The notes: generated by a model from the letters alone, not told the origin. A stretch of DNA of 64,000 nt from Margaritifera margaritifera (GCA_029931535.1 JAQPZY010001670.1:7626501-7690500); one strand, 5' to 3'. Shown: positions 1-13,300, counted from the stretch's first letter. Program-made: numbers and translations.

Positions 1-2330
1 CTTTTAAGTTGATTTTATTCCATATATTATTTTGGAAGTTGGAATACTATGGAAGCGCAATTTAGTTTTTAAAACAAAATGTTGAAATGCAGCTGTAATT
101 TAAGAAAGGATGAGCCATCAGCAAAGCAAGCAAAGCCCAGCAAAACTAAAATTTAGAGCTCTTGGCTGAACAAGTCTGACTTTGGGACACACAGCAGCAA
201 GGGGGAGCATTTTATTCTTTCCACATACTACAAACACCATATCAACATTAGTAATTCTGGAGTGTACAACATCCACTGACATAGTAACACCAGCCAGCAT
301 CTAGACAATGCATGAATGTTGAGCTCAGTCCCAAAAGTAAATATGTTTAAACATTCTAACTAGTGTGGCTGTACAATGTTTGACACTCTTTTATAGCAAA
401 GCAGATCCAGAAAGATCATTTTCTATGCTGAGAAGAATTCAACAAGATCTTTGGAAAAGTTTGAACAACAGTATCATCCAGTCTCTTATGAGAGCAAAGA
501 TGACCTCATAGGATGAGGGTGGGTGGGGAGAGCTTGATTTGTTTTGAAAAAGTATTTCTGGCTCCCGAATAACTTGAAAAAAATATTCTTGCTCTCATTT
601 GTAGAAAGAAAGAACTTATTATATCCATTAGTTGAAAAAATTAAATTATTTATCTTGAGGTATAAGAAATAAACAAATTCTGGTTCGAAAGAAAATCCCA
701 GGCCCCCCCCCCCCGAAAATTGAATGGTCTGTCCTTAATGACACTTGCATCACACTCAACCCCCCCCCCCTAAACTATTCAGAGCAGCAAAGACTGCATC
801 TGGTTAAGAATATGTTCCACTGTCCAGTGGATTATAAAGATGGAAACTTGGTACATTTTTTATTTAATGTCTGTCTGGTTGTGAGAACAAGATGGAAACT
901 TGGTGCATTTTTAATTTAATGTCTGTCTGGTTGTGAGAACTTGTGCACATATGTGTGTGTGTGTGTCTGTGTGTGGTGATGATATTTTGAAAATGCTAAG
1001 TCTACCAACTATTTTATATTTGAAAGTGTATTAAATGCTTCATAGAAAATATTTTATTTTCTTTTATTAAAATTTTGAATTTTCAGTCATTTCATATTGG
1101 CTTATATGAGTAGATAACTTATTCTCAACTGTACAACGTCGCTTATTTGGGTCACATGCACTGACCCCCCCCCAGGACCCGAAAACACTTTTTGAGTCTC
1201 CAAAACCCCCAACACTGTCTGGTACAAGAAGTGGAACAACCCAATTCATTGAAAGTTAGGTAAATCAGAAATGCATGTTGAAGAAACAATAGCTTTTACA
1301 CTTCATTGCCTTGCCAAAGACTGCGAAAATCATCATTTTTTAAAAGATTATTGAGCAGTTTGTGATCAGCAGCGAAGTTTCTTTGAAGTCTGATTTTACT
1401 CCATACATGTAATCATGACAGAGCAAAACATAATTATATCAGTTGTTGGAGCTGTAAAGTTAGGAGCACTTCAGAAGTGTGATTCCTTTTTAAGTCAAAA
1501 TGTCGAAAGACAGCTGCCATCTACCATCAGAAATAGCAAGATTTGACATAACTATTGTAGCTATTGCATATCTGACACTCCCGCAAAGAAATGCATATGT
1601 AGAAAGATAATTTTCAGTGCTTAGAACAATTCAACATGATCTCCATGAAAGTTTAAACAACAGTACCATCCAGTCTCTAATGAATGCAGGGATGAACATG
1701 AATGAAAATTGTATCACCTTCAAACCCTCCAATGAACTATTGAGAGTAGAAAAGTCTGCATCTACAAGTTAATGATAACATTTAAGAATAATTAATTACT
1801 AAATCATAAATGAATTCTAATTTTTTTTTTACAATGGATTTTAAAGACAGAACATTTCTAAGCTCCACCATGATATTTGCTGGGGCATGTACTGTTACCC
1901 CTGCCTGTATGTCTGTCAATCTGTCACATTTGGTAAAGTGTTGCATTTAGGTCATTTCAGGCATTTGGTGGGGCATCTGTGTTTCATGAACACATTTCTA
2001 GTTTTATTTACTGTCTGTGTGGTTGCAATTGTGTGGGAGTGTGTGCTTGTGTTTGTGTGAGTGGTGATGACATACAAAAATGCTAAGTCTAAAGTCTACC
2101 AGCTAGTTTTGTTTGGAACTATATTAAATGCTTCAAAGAAAACATGTATTTTATTTTCTTTTATTCATATCTGAATTTCCAGTCATTTTCTACAGGCCTG
2201 CATGACTTGGTTCCTTATTCTCCATTGTACAAAGTAGTTTAATTGGGTCACACACACTGACCCCCTCCTGCGACCAAAAAACTCACTTTCTGAGTCTCAA
2301 AAAGCCCCACCAGTGTCTGGAAGGCTGGCA
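1..2330 (+). mobile_element. Tandemly duplicated hAT transposon tail (decayed)
   Basis: Two diverged copies of the same ~1.0-1.2 kb segment lie head to tail, roughly 1-1245 and 1375-2330. Both contain the C-terminal dimerisation region of a hAT transposase on the plus strand. Copy A (401-511) reads ERSFSMLRRIQQDLWKSLNN and ends in a stop. Copy B (about 1572-1710) reads VER*FSVLRTIQHDLHESLN with an internal stop. The shared non-coding tails also align: CTGTCTG-GGTTG near 880/2010, AAATGCTAAGTCTA near 990/2075 and GGGTCACA-GCACTGACCCCC near 1150/2250. Copy A has an extra internal duplication of ~55 bp (837-940) and poly-C runs. The hAT call rests on the ERSFS-LR-I-L pattern; the element boundaries and terminal repeats were not found. 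Confidence 0.55.
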
Positions 2331-2539
2331 GGTATGACTTTAGCTTAAATTTTAGCATGCTCTATAAACATTGAACTTGTTAATATACAATCTGCAGTGC
2401 TTAATTCTGTCACTATTGGCACTTTCTGCCAATAGAGCTAAAACTTAACTCCAACCATATTAAGGTGCTATAAAGTAAATGACTGAAGATGAGATTTCTA
2501 TTTCATGATCTGATAATAACTATTTATACGATATACCCT

Positions 2540-3905
2540 AAACATGAGGCCCAAGTGAACATGATATTGCTCACCTGACATACAGAACTTAACAGTTGAC
2601 CATTTCACTAAGCTGGCTTCTTTAGTATTGTAACAACACATCCTGTGTAAGCTATCTTCCAAAATTTATATAATGTTGATTTGAACTATTTACTATATCC
2701 TGATCAAAATTTTTTCGAAAATAAAGCTATAATTAATATGCACAGTCTCTTGCTCATAACTGAAGTCATCCATGATCTTGAAGATATTAAACCCAACAGA
2801 TCAAAAATATGGCTTCGATAGTGGTAACAAGCTCAGCCAGTCAGATGCAAGATCATCTCATTAATATGCATTTATCCAACTTTCTTTCTAAATTGCCAAA
2901 TATCTTGATAATATAACCGCATATTGCCACATTGATTTTGTAAAAAAAAACGTGTTCTGGTGGTTTTACCAGCCCTTTTAATATACTTATTAGCCATATC
3001 ATGCTGAGGAAATGACAACTAAGTGCCTTTCCCAAGGATACACCAAGGCAGCTGACCCAGACATCAAACCAATTTTTATCAAAATTGGATCACAATTATG
3101 GCTTCCAAAGTGGTAATAAGCTCAGCCAATCGCATGCAAGATCACCTCATAAGTATGCATTGATCTCACTCATTACTGAAATATTCCAAGGTCTTTTATG
3201 ATATAGGCATACATTCCAAATCTGATAAAAATTGGATCCCAAATATGGCTCTCAGACTGGTAACAAACTCAGTCAATCAGATGCAAGACCACATTATCAA
3301 CATACCCCTCCAAGATCTTGCTGATATAAGCCCATATTTAACTGGACCAGAAATATGTCTTTCATAGTGGCAACATACTCAGCCAATCAGATGCAGGATC
3401 AACTCATTAATATGAAATCATCTCACTCATTACTGAACATGTACAAGATCTTGATGATAAGCAGAAATTCCAAATTTAATAAAAATTTAATGAGAAATAT
3501 GGCCTCCAGAGTGGTAACAAGGTCAGCCAAACAGATGCAAGATTACATAATTAATATCCTTGACTCTTGCTCATCATCAAATCCATCCAAGATCTCGATG
3601 ATATAAGCTCACATTTCAAGTGTGATCAAAATCGAATGAGAAATAAGGCCTTCATGGTGGCAACAAGCTCAGCCAATCACATGCAGGTTCACCTCATCAG
3701 TATGCATGGATCTTGCTCATTTTTTTTCGAGATCTTAATGATATAAGCATATATTCCAAGCTTGATCAAAATCGGATTGAAAATATGGTCTGCAGAGTGG
3801 TAAAAAGCGAATGTTGATGGATACATGACAGATGACACACAACACACAACGGATGCAGAACATATCATAAGCTCACTTGGCCTTATGGCCAGGTTAGCAA
3901 ATAAA
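2540..3905 (+). repeat. Satellite-carrying dispersed element, copy with CTCACCTG head
   Basis: The segment opens with a head (GAGGCCCAAGTGAAC, then GCTCACCTGA at 2546-2582). It continues as six or seven imperfect ~130-150-bp monomers built on AGTGGTAACAAGCTCAGCCA followed by CAGATGCAAGATCAC. It closes with a tail around 3855-3905 (CATAAGCTCACTTGGCC, GGCCAGGTTAGC). A related head and tail recur around 29334-30945. The head-monomers-tail layout suggests a non-autonomous mobile element carrying a satellite core; no protein-coding potential is evident. It lies downstream of the UBE4A stop codon, so it is either 3' flank or distal 3' UTR. Confidence 0.6.
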
Positions 3906-4205
3906 AAACTTTGTTTGCATAGAATGCCTAAAACTAAATGACAGCCACAGATCATAGCTTGAGCAGTAATTTGCTACACAGATTTCTGTAATCTCTTTAC
4001 TGAATGAATAACAAACCTCCACAGGCACATAATTCTTTAAAAGGATCATACTGTCTTCATGATTGATCAGGTGCAGCTCATTTTTCTTGTAGAAAAGTTG
4101 GAAACAAATGTCACACTTTTGGAAGTCAATAATAAAGTTTACTGCACTTTTTAAAAAATTCTAAAAATGCATCACATTTGAGATCAAGTTTCTTTAGGTT
4201 GGTTA
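3906..4205 (-). other. UBE4A: Proximal 3' flank / 3' UTR of UBE4A
   Basis: This is the non-coding sequence directly 3' of the stop codon on the minus strand. I looked for AATAAA, ATTAAA and TATAAA on the minus strand in these ~300 bases and saw none, so the poly(A) site is either further left, inside the satellite element, or uses a variant signal. Nothing else is recognisable. Confidence 0.4.
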
Positions 4206-4326
4206 TCATTTCTGTCTCTTTGCCCTTTGCTCTGCTATCCATGCATCTATTTTCTCCTTGAGCTCTGTGTGAGGGATGACCATGTCCAGGGTCAAAGGTT
4301 GTCTGTTGAAGGGATCAAACTGGTCA
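4206..4326 (-). CDS. UBE4A: UBE4A terminal exon (end of U-box, stop codon)
   Basis: Encodes residues 839-878 of the partial protein: [19 protein letters not shown], then [20 protein letters not shown] and TGA at 4206-4208. This is the second half of the U-box, including the conserved DPFNR-PLT segment and the helix that follows it, plus the short basic tail usual for the family. The acceptor is TTTTAG at 4327-4332 (minus strand). The first base completes the serine codon begun by AG at the end of the exon at 8795. The split of the U-box between two exons is separated by a 4.5-kb repeat-filled intron. Confidence 0.95.
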
Positions 4327-7300
4327 CTAAAAGGTAAAACAAACTGCTGTGTGTACAACGGAAACAAATAAGTGTTAATATTACTGAATTTAGTGAAGAA
4401 AAGCTTAAGTTTTTGCTATAATTTTATTTATGTTAAAAATACATGATGTTAGGAAGTTAAGTATTTTTATTTATAAAGCTTTTCAAATGAGAAATAATGC
4501 ATTACTTCTGTTATCTGCCTAGACTGGTACATTACAGTAAATAATGAATATACAATATTGATAACTGCATTAGTTCTGTTATCTGCCTAGATTGGTACAT
4601 TACAGTAAATAATGAATATATGATATTGATAATTGCATTACTTCTGTTATCTGCCTAGATTGGTACATTATAGTAAATAATGAATAAATGATATTGATAA
4701 TTGCATTACTTCTGTTATCTGCCTAGATTGGTATATTACAGTAAATAACGAATATACTATATTCGTAATTATAACACTTTTATGCCATACTATTTTACAA
4801 GATACAAGACTAATAATTAATCACTTTCTCAATATCTGAGATTACTTTGATGATGCATGTATTACAGCTGAAACATATTTTGTATTTGCATTGTTTATTT
4901 TCAAAGAAGGAATAGCTTTGTGCTAAATGCTGTATATAAATACCTCTGAATATTTATGCATGTAATACTGATTCATACTGTCTTCTATCAATGTAGCTAA
5001 GTTAATATTGTATTTATGCTCATGGGCAAATTGGCTTATTTCAATAAAAGCTCACTCATGATTTAAATGCCATGACCACCTGGGAATGGATGGTTCTCTA
5101 AGTTTTTAACTGTGACCAGATTTTAGTATACACCATTTGACAGACATCAAGTCACGCTTATGATTTCAAACAAATCATTGTGCAGATGGACTAATGGGTG
5201 TTTTATTTATACTGTAACTTGAATATCTGTCATTGTCACCTATGTGTATGTTATTTATACTGCAACTTGAATATTCGTCACTGTCAGCTGGGTGTATGTT
5301 ATTTATGCTGTAACTTGAATATCTCTCACTGTCAGCTGGGTGTATGTTATTTACACTGTAACTTGAATATCGATCATTGTCAGCTGTGTTACTTATACTG
5401 AAACTTGAATATCCCTCACTATCAGCTGGGTGTATGTTACTTATACTGTAACTTGAATATCCCTTACTGACAGTTTGTTGTATGTTATTTATACTGTAAC
5501 TGGAATATCCCTCACTGTCAGCTGGGTGTATGTTACTTATACTGTAATTTAAATATCCCTCACTGTCAGCTTGGTGTATGTTACTTAAACTGTAACTTGA
5601 ATATCCCTCACTGTCAGCTTGGTGTATGTTGTTTATACTGTAACTTGAATATCCCTTACTGTCAGCTGGGTGTATGTTATTTACACTGTAACTTGAATAT
5701 CCCTTACTCTCAGATGGGTGTATGTTACTTATAATGTAACTTGAATATCCCTCACTGTCAGCTGGGTGTATGTTGCTTATACTGTAACTTGAAAATCCCT
5801 TACTATCAGCTGGGTGTATGTTACTTATACTGTAACTTGAATATCCCTTGCTGTCAGCTTGGTGTATGTTATTTACAGTGATCTCCCCAGAAATTTTCGA
5901 TAGAATCGGGGTAAGCGCGTTAATGTCATAAAATGTTTTAAAAAGCAAGTGTTAGCATAATAAAAGTGATACAAATTAATATGAATGAAATAAAAAAGAA
6001 GTGTATATATTTACATAGTATTCTTTCTTTACCTAGGTTATAACAAGGCTTAATGTCTATCTCAATTTGTTTATTAATTTAAATAAATGGTATAAGTCTT
6101 TTCTTCTTTTCGCCATATATACTGACTGCCACATCAAAATTAAAGTCTTTTAAGGATTGTCCTTCAGTACTGATTGTCATTAGGTAGTTCAGTACCCTCT
6201 GTGTCAACCTGTTCCTTAAAACACTCTTAATTCTATTCATTGAGAATGACCTTTCACAATCTGAAGAAAAGAAGAAAAAAATGGAACATAAAATTTATTA
6301 ATGGATGTACAAAAAAGAGACAAAACTACCTGAATCCTAATTAAGTGAATTACCTAGGACAAATTCTTCAAGAGTCAAGACAGTGATGTGTTTTCAAATA
6401 ATCATCACAGAATAAGATAATACATATTCCTATCCATTAAGAACAATATATCAAAGTGTTTTGTTATTTTTTAATTTCTTCACTGAATCAATGTCAGAGA
6501 GCTTAAATATTGTTCAATAGTTTAAATTAAATTGAAAATGACTTTACTGAATAATTAATAAGCATATGGATGAAACTATTTAAGTTATATTTATGAAGGA
6601 ATACTTTTTTTTTATATCTTTTTAAAAGAGGTAAAACTGGAAGATAAAGATTGTTTCGTTTATTACTTGGATAGACAGAAAGGAGAAATGAGAATTTAAT
6701 AGGGCAGCACCCACTTAAGTTAAGGTTTACCGACCAAACTATATTTTTCTTGCTCAAAGTTAAACTATGTAAACATAACAACTTGTGAATAAAATGTAAC
6801 TTTCATTCCTCGTCACAACTTAATAAGAATGACAACAATTGCAACTAAAAATACTGGTTACTACTATAAACAAATATATATTACCCCCCCCCCCCCCCAT
6901 AGATCTGAACCAAAATTTAGCAATATGGAAAACTTACCATCCGATCCAGCAATTTCCACCCAAGGGTATAACGTCTTGTATTCATTGTTAAATCCTGTCC
7001 TTCGTTACTTGATCTCTTTCTTTGTGGATATTATGCTGACACTATTGGAATCAGAATCACTGTCACTATTGGTTACGCCAATTTCTGATTTTCATAACCA
7101 GGCCAACATGGGGCTAGCCAGACGCTGGGTAATTTAACGTTTCTTGGAAGGTGGTGTGTTCATTTTTCACAAGAATTTTTAATGTAATATGTGTAACTGC
7201 TTTGACTGGTAGTGAAAATGACTGAAATATATATAACACACAACCAGCAGACTCCATCGTCACTGGCCAATCACATGACTATCTCTGTGCAGACGAAACC

Positions 7301-10300
7301 TGCACCAAAGGTCGCTCACCGGCAGTCGCGCAAGCCAGGTACAAAAAGAGAATGGTTAAGTGAGTAATTATCCTGGATTATCTTAATAAAATACCCAAGA
7401 AGAGGTAAGAACATGTGTCATTTGAGTAATAGGGCTTTTAATTAGGTGACTGGATATTTGTTTAACAGAATTATTTTATAAGGGTAGCGGGAAACATTAA
7501 GCGTAGCGGCACAATAGCGTAGCAGCAAGTTCTAAAGCATCGGGGGTTATCGGGGTTTGAAATGATAGCGTAGTGGGCCCGCTACGGTAAAAGGCCCTGG
7601 AGAGAATATTGATTTATACTGTAACTTGAATATCCCTCACTGTCAGCTAGGTGTATGTTACTTATACTGTAACTTGAATACCCCTCACTGTCAGCTTGGT
7701 GTATGTTATTTATACTGTAATTTGAATATCCCTCACTTTTACCTGGGTGTATGTTATTTCTAATTTGATTGTCTGCTTGTATTGCAACTGAGTGATCACA
7801 CATTTTGTCCATGTTTATGTAGTGCAGCATGCAATTACACCTTGTAATTGTTTAGTTAGCATGAACATCTTTTTTTGTAAAGGCAGTGATAAATAATGTA
7901 AAAATTAACATTAACACCCAATGCCTGTTTATCTAGGAGACCTTTTATAACAGTTTTCTTCAAAAAGAACACAATAATTATGAAACCATTAACACCAAAC
8001 AAAGAAACAAAGTTTATTTTCCCATAAGTGATTTGATAAATATTATGCAACTAATGTGCAGATATAAAAGATTTGATAATTTATTGATGCTAAAATATTG
8101 TGAATTTACAGAATTGGTCAAAGCTACTGCTTTAAACAACTAAATGTGGTTCTATAACACGTGAGCAAAATACTGTACCTTTACCCATGACCTTGTGTAA
8201 AGAAGGTGGTAAGGATGAAGGAATTACAAATTGGTGTTCCATAGGATGGGACAAATATCTCTCCCAAGGATGTGTTCAGCCACCTTGACCTTGTCTATTA
8301 CCTTGAATAAATTAATTGAATGACAAAATAATGTATTAGTGTCTCCAGGAACAAGCTAGGAGTAAGGGTCAGGCTCAGGACTGGAGTTGATGTTAAGGGT
8401 TTCAGTTAGGATTTGGATCAGGGTAGGTGGTAAAGGTCAGAGTGGACAAATGTCTCACCTGAGGATGTATCATGCTATAGTGGCCTGTCCATGATCAAGT
8501 TAGAGGTGAAGAGAATGACAGGGTGACACACATCAGCATCCACATGACATGATTAGGGGTCCAAGTCAGGGTCAAGCTTGAGATTAGGGGTCATTGGTTA
8601 AGATTAGGGTCAGATGATGATGAACTGATTGTCTCACCTGAGGATGTCCTGTTATAATGACCCTGTCTGTGACCCCTTTGTGTCAGGAAGAGTAGGATGT
8701 GGTCACACTGTTTTTGCCATGACCAGGTGAGAGATTAGGGTTAGGAAAAAGGACAGGAACAGTAGTAAGGATTAAGGTGGACCATATGCCTCACCTAAGA
8801 ATGTGTCGTGCTATGATGGCCCTGTCCATGACCTTGTGGGAGGTAGGAAGGATGATCGGGTCACGCATCAAGGTCCCCATGACAGGGTCCAGGAACTCTT
8901 CAGGTGCATCTGCCAACATCTCCTCCTCATCTTGCTGCCTCTGTCCCAGTGTCTTCATTATACAAAAGACATATAGACAGTTGATCCACTATGGTGTATG
9001 GAACATTAATGAGAACATTGAACATTAATGAGTACACATGTTAGTATTGTATACATAGACATATACAGTAGAATAATGTAGATCTCTATTCAATGAGCTT
9101 TTCAGAAGTTTCCACTAACATCTCTTTCCCATCAAACTTCCTCAAACCCCAAGCCTTAATAATACCAAAAACAAAACATAACTGTACATGAAATATGCAA
9201 CAGAATCCATGACACACTGGAACTTGTTCTATGAGTTATATGTGCAATACAAATATTAAACTCAATAAAAACAAACAAATATATGATGAAAAACATTATC
9301 AGACACGACACAGTTCTACATTTAGTCTCACCTGTATTATTTTATCCAGTTCTTCCACCTCAGTGATCATATGTGGTGGCCTGCCAATACGCTGTAGCAC
9401 ATGAATGGCTTTGGAAAACAAGTCTTTCGAGTAAGAACGTCCATCTCCTGACACGGCACAACAAAACGCCTCACTTTGTCCCAAATTCAGATAAATCTGA
9501 CATATATCACACACAATCTGTTGTGGTTTGAATTCATACTCATTTTTGTCCTTCACATTAAAGTTTCTCTGTTTGGGTCCAACCTGGAAAAATAAATATT
9601 CATAATTGTACTTAAAATCAGTCATGTGCCTTTGTCACATTCTTTAAGGATTGATCATATAATTCAATTTAAAGGAAATATCCAGTTTCATATATTAATT
9701 GATTTGGTTGGATACTTTGTGAACAAGATGGAATTCATGAACATGATTTCAAATTTGAATATCTTTTGGGAGTTTTGTAGCCACAAAGCTGAAAGCAATT
9801 TAGTTGCAGATGATAGTCAGCATACAAGTATTTCAGTATTCTGAAGTAAAAACATATCTACACCCCTCCATGACCATTTATATTTATGTCATTCTATGAC
9901 AGTGGTACTTGACAAAAGGAAAGGAAAAATCTAGCAAGGTGAATCAAATGAAATTTTGGTAGGAGTGTGATATAGATGATCCTTGATTTTAAAGGTATGG
10001 ATTTTTGTCTTCCTTTTATAAAATAGAAACAATTTGGTCAATTTAACTAGCTTTGCAAAATCAGAAGAAGTTTGACATATTTCCAAAAGAGTGGGACCAG
10101 AAAGCTGAAATCTTGGACAAAGAAACATTTTGAAAAAGTATTAAATTAATTCATCTACATTTGTCTACAAGCATGCATGCTAAATGTTATTCGTCTACCT
10201 CCAATGATTTCTGATAAACTGTGTAAAGTAGGTTTTTGTAAAAAAGGTCGAAGTCCAAAGAGTTACAAATGTGCAAAAAAGGAAAACTCACTATAACGGC

Positions 10301-13300
10301 TTGAAATCTAATCAGGAATCTCAAAATTCAAATGGTTCTTGCCAGATATTTTAACCCTAAAATGAATGTGGTGGCCAGATATTGTAAATTTTAATACAAG
10401 AGCATTCAAAGGAGGTATAAAATTTTGTAAAAATTTTTTTTGAAAAATAGACCTAATTATGCACCAGAAAATGTGTCGTTTTTAGCTCCGGATTTGCTGT
10501 TGCTTCAGTTTTAGTATTATCCTTCCATACTTAACTAGTTTTCTCTCAAAAGTATTTATTTATAAAATGTTTTTTTTTTTTCAGAAAACTATATGTAACA
10601 ATAGAATATCACCAAACAACTGTATTTTATTCCACAACTGTATTTTATTCCACTTTTTGACTACAACTTTTAACAAGAGTTATCCAAGGGACTGACACTC
10701 TAGTGGCTGAAAAAAAAGTTTATGGAATTCAAGATAAGACCATTTCTTCTTTTTACTGCTGAGTGTTGAAACCATCTCTGATATTTTTGAGCAATAACAA
10801 GATTTTCAAATTAACTGCTGTGGATGCCATATTGGAAGTAAGATCGTCACCATTTTCATTTAGTACCAACTAGAAATTGTTACAAGTCTTTTGGTAAAAA
10901 AAAACAAAACATGTCAATATGACCAACCATTCAGAGGAGCAGAGATAACAAGATTTACAGATTTTCAAAATGGACACTATGCCAGCCATATTGGAGGTAG
11001 ATTGGAACCATTTTAATTCAGAACCAACTAGATATCATAAGGATCCTTCTGGCGGAAACCCCATGTCGATATGACTTTCCGTTGAGGAGTAGGAATACAA
11101 GATTTTCAAGATAGCAACCTTGGTGGTCATACTGGATGTCAAAATGGCAGCATTTTCATTTAGGTGCAACTAGATATCACAAGAAGTCTTGTAGTGAAAA
11201 CCCTGTGTTGATATAACCATCTACCTAGGAGGAGTAGTGACAAGAAGATTTTCAAGATGGCCACTGAGGTGACCATATTGGCAGTCAGATCAGCACCATT
11301 TTCATTTGGGACCAACTAGACTTCATAAGAAGTCTTCTAGTGAAAACCTCATGTTGATATGAGTTTCCATTCTGGAGGAGTAACGATAACAAGATTTTCA
11401 AGATGGCTGCCATGGTGACCATACTGGATGTCAGATTGGCACCATTTATATTTATGAACAACTAGACCTCATAAGAAGTCTTCTGGTGAAAACCACATAT
11501 TGATATAACTTTCCTTCAGGATGAGTAGCTATAAGATTTTCAAGATGGCCACTGGGTCCGCCATACTGGATGTCTGAACAAAACTATTTTCATTCAGGAC
11601 CAACCAGACATCATAAAAACTCTTCTAGTGAAAACCTCATATTGATATAACTTTCCTTCAGGATGAGTAGCTGTAAGATTTTCAAGACGGCTGCCATGGT
11701 GGCCATATTGGACATCAGATCAGCACCATTTCATTTAGGACCAACTAGACAGTATAAGAAGTCTTTTAGTGAAAACCTCATGTTGATACGACTTTTCATT
11801 CAGGAGGTTTGGCAATAACAAGATTTTAAAGATGGCTGCCATGGTGGCCATATTGGATTTAAGATCAGCACCATTTTCATTTAGTGTCAACTAGACACCA
11901 TAAGAAGTCTTTTAGTGAAAACCCCATGCTGATATGACCATCCATTCTAGAGGACTAGCAATAACAAGAATTTCAAGATGGCCCTGTTACAGCCATATTG
12001 GATGTCCAAGCAGCACTTTTTTCATTTAGGACCAACTATACCATGGGATGAATGTGTGTGTAAAGTTTCATGGCAATCCTCCAAGTAGTTTAGGAGGAGT
12101 AGCCATAACAAACTTGTGCTAATAGATGAACGGATGGACGTCAGACAACGGACTACTGAAGACAGATAAAATGGCCATCCCATGCACTCTTTTGGTCTAT
12201 GACCAGTAGAGCTAAAAATTAATTATTAACTGACAACAAGCAGACTTACTGCTTTGAAAATACATAACAATTGATTGGTGAAAATTTCTGCTCAAGTCCT
12301 TAAACAAATGTTGGAGGGTGATAATAAAGGTTAGTTGTTGTTGCTAGTATCTTTTATCTTTTTACTTAGGGCCCAGGCTACACATATTTTGTTCTTAATA
12401 TTTAACATGTGCTGTCACACTGCCACACTTTATAGTTAAAAAGCACATGCTGTGAGGGTCTGATTTAATTTCTATAGTACATACCCCGAGACATTCGTTC
12501 AATTATAGGGTTTTCTTAACTCCAGTAGATAAGATTTTACACCTCTCTTGTCTTGTACTTTGTGGCTAAAGAGTGTTTAAACAATTGGGAAAACATAATG
12601 TCCAAACAACTGCATGGAATAATAGGCACTTTATGTTCAATGTTCACATGTAAAGTTAGCAAATGGTTATCTGAGCTTATTGATCGGTCATGTCTGGCAG
12701 TTACAGCTGTTTTGGAATCTCTGATATATATCAAATTCATTAGTCTAAATCAAGTGGTTTTGGCTTAATTTTGCTAACATGGTTTTGTCAAAACATTTCC
12801 AAAAAACTAAAAAATCTGTGAAAAAAAAGGAAATATTGCTAAAATGGCCTGAAAATCTGATCAGATCATCTGCGTATAAATACAAATATATCTACTGAAT
12901 TCATTTGTCTACCTCAAAATTCTGTAACACATTGAAAAATTGTTTGAATCATATAAAAATCTAATCTGGTCATCTATATATTAATACAAATATGCATACA
13001 AAATTGCATTTGTCTACCTCAAGCATACTTTGCTTTAAACAGATGTCCTTGCAATTTATTTTTCTTTACAAAAAGTCCCAAAAGTTCAAATTTTAAAAAA
13101 ATAAAGTCATGGTCACCAGATCCTACAAAGGTCTTGGGACTCACTCAAGGTACCTATCAAATTTGGTCTGGTTAGGCTCAATAGCTTTGGTGTCACCTTA
13201 CTTGCAAGAAGATGACAGACAAACAATGGATGGATGGACAATACAAAACCAATATGTCTCCCTCTCTTGTGTGTATGTTGGGGGGGGGGGCGGGGCAAGG

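Noticed and set aside
5175..5948. 257-codon minus-strand frame encoding ~14 repeats of a 16-residue unit, possibly a structural or secreted repeat protein.
   Set aside because: It starts inside the adjacent transposon, the unit length (48 bp) alone keeps any stop-free frame open, and copies differ mostly by amino-acid-changing substitutions with no sign of protein-level constraint.
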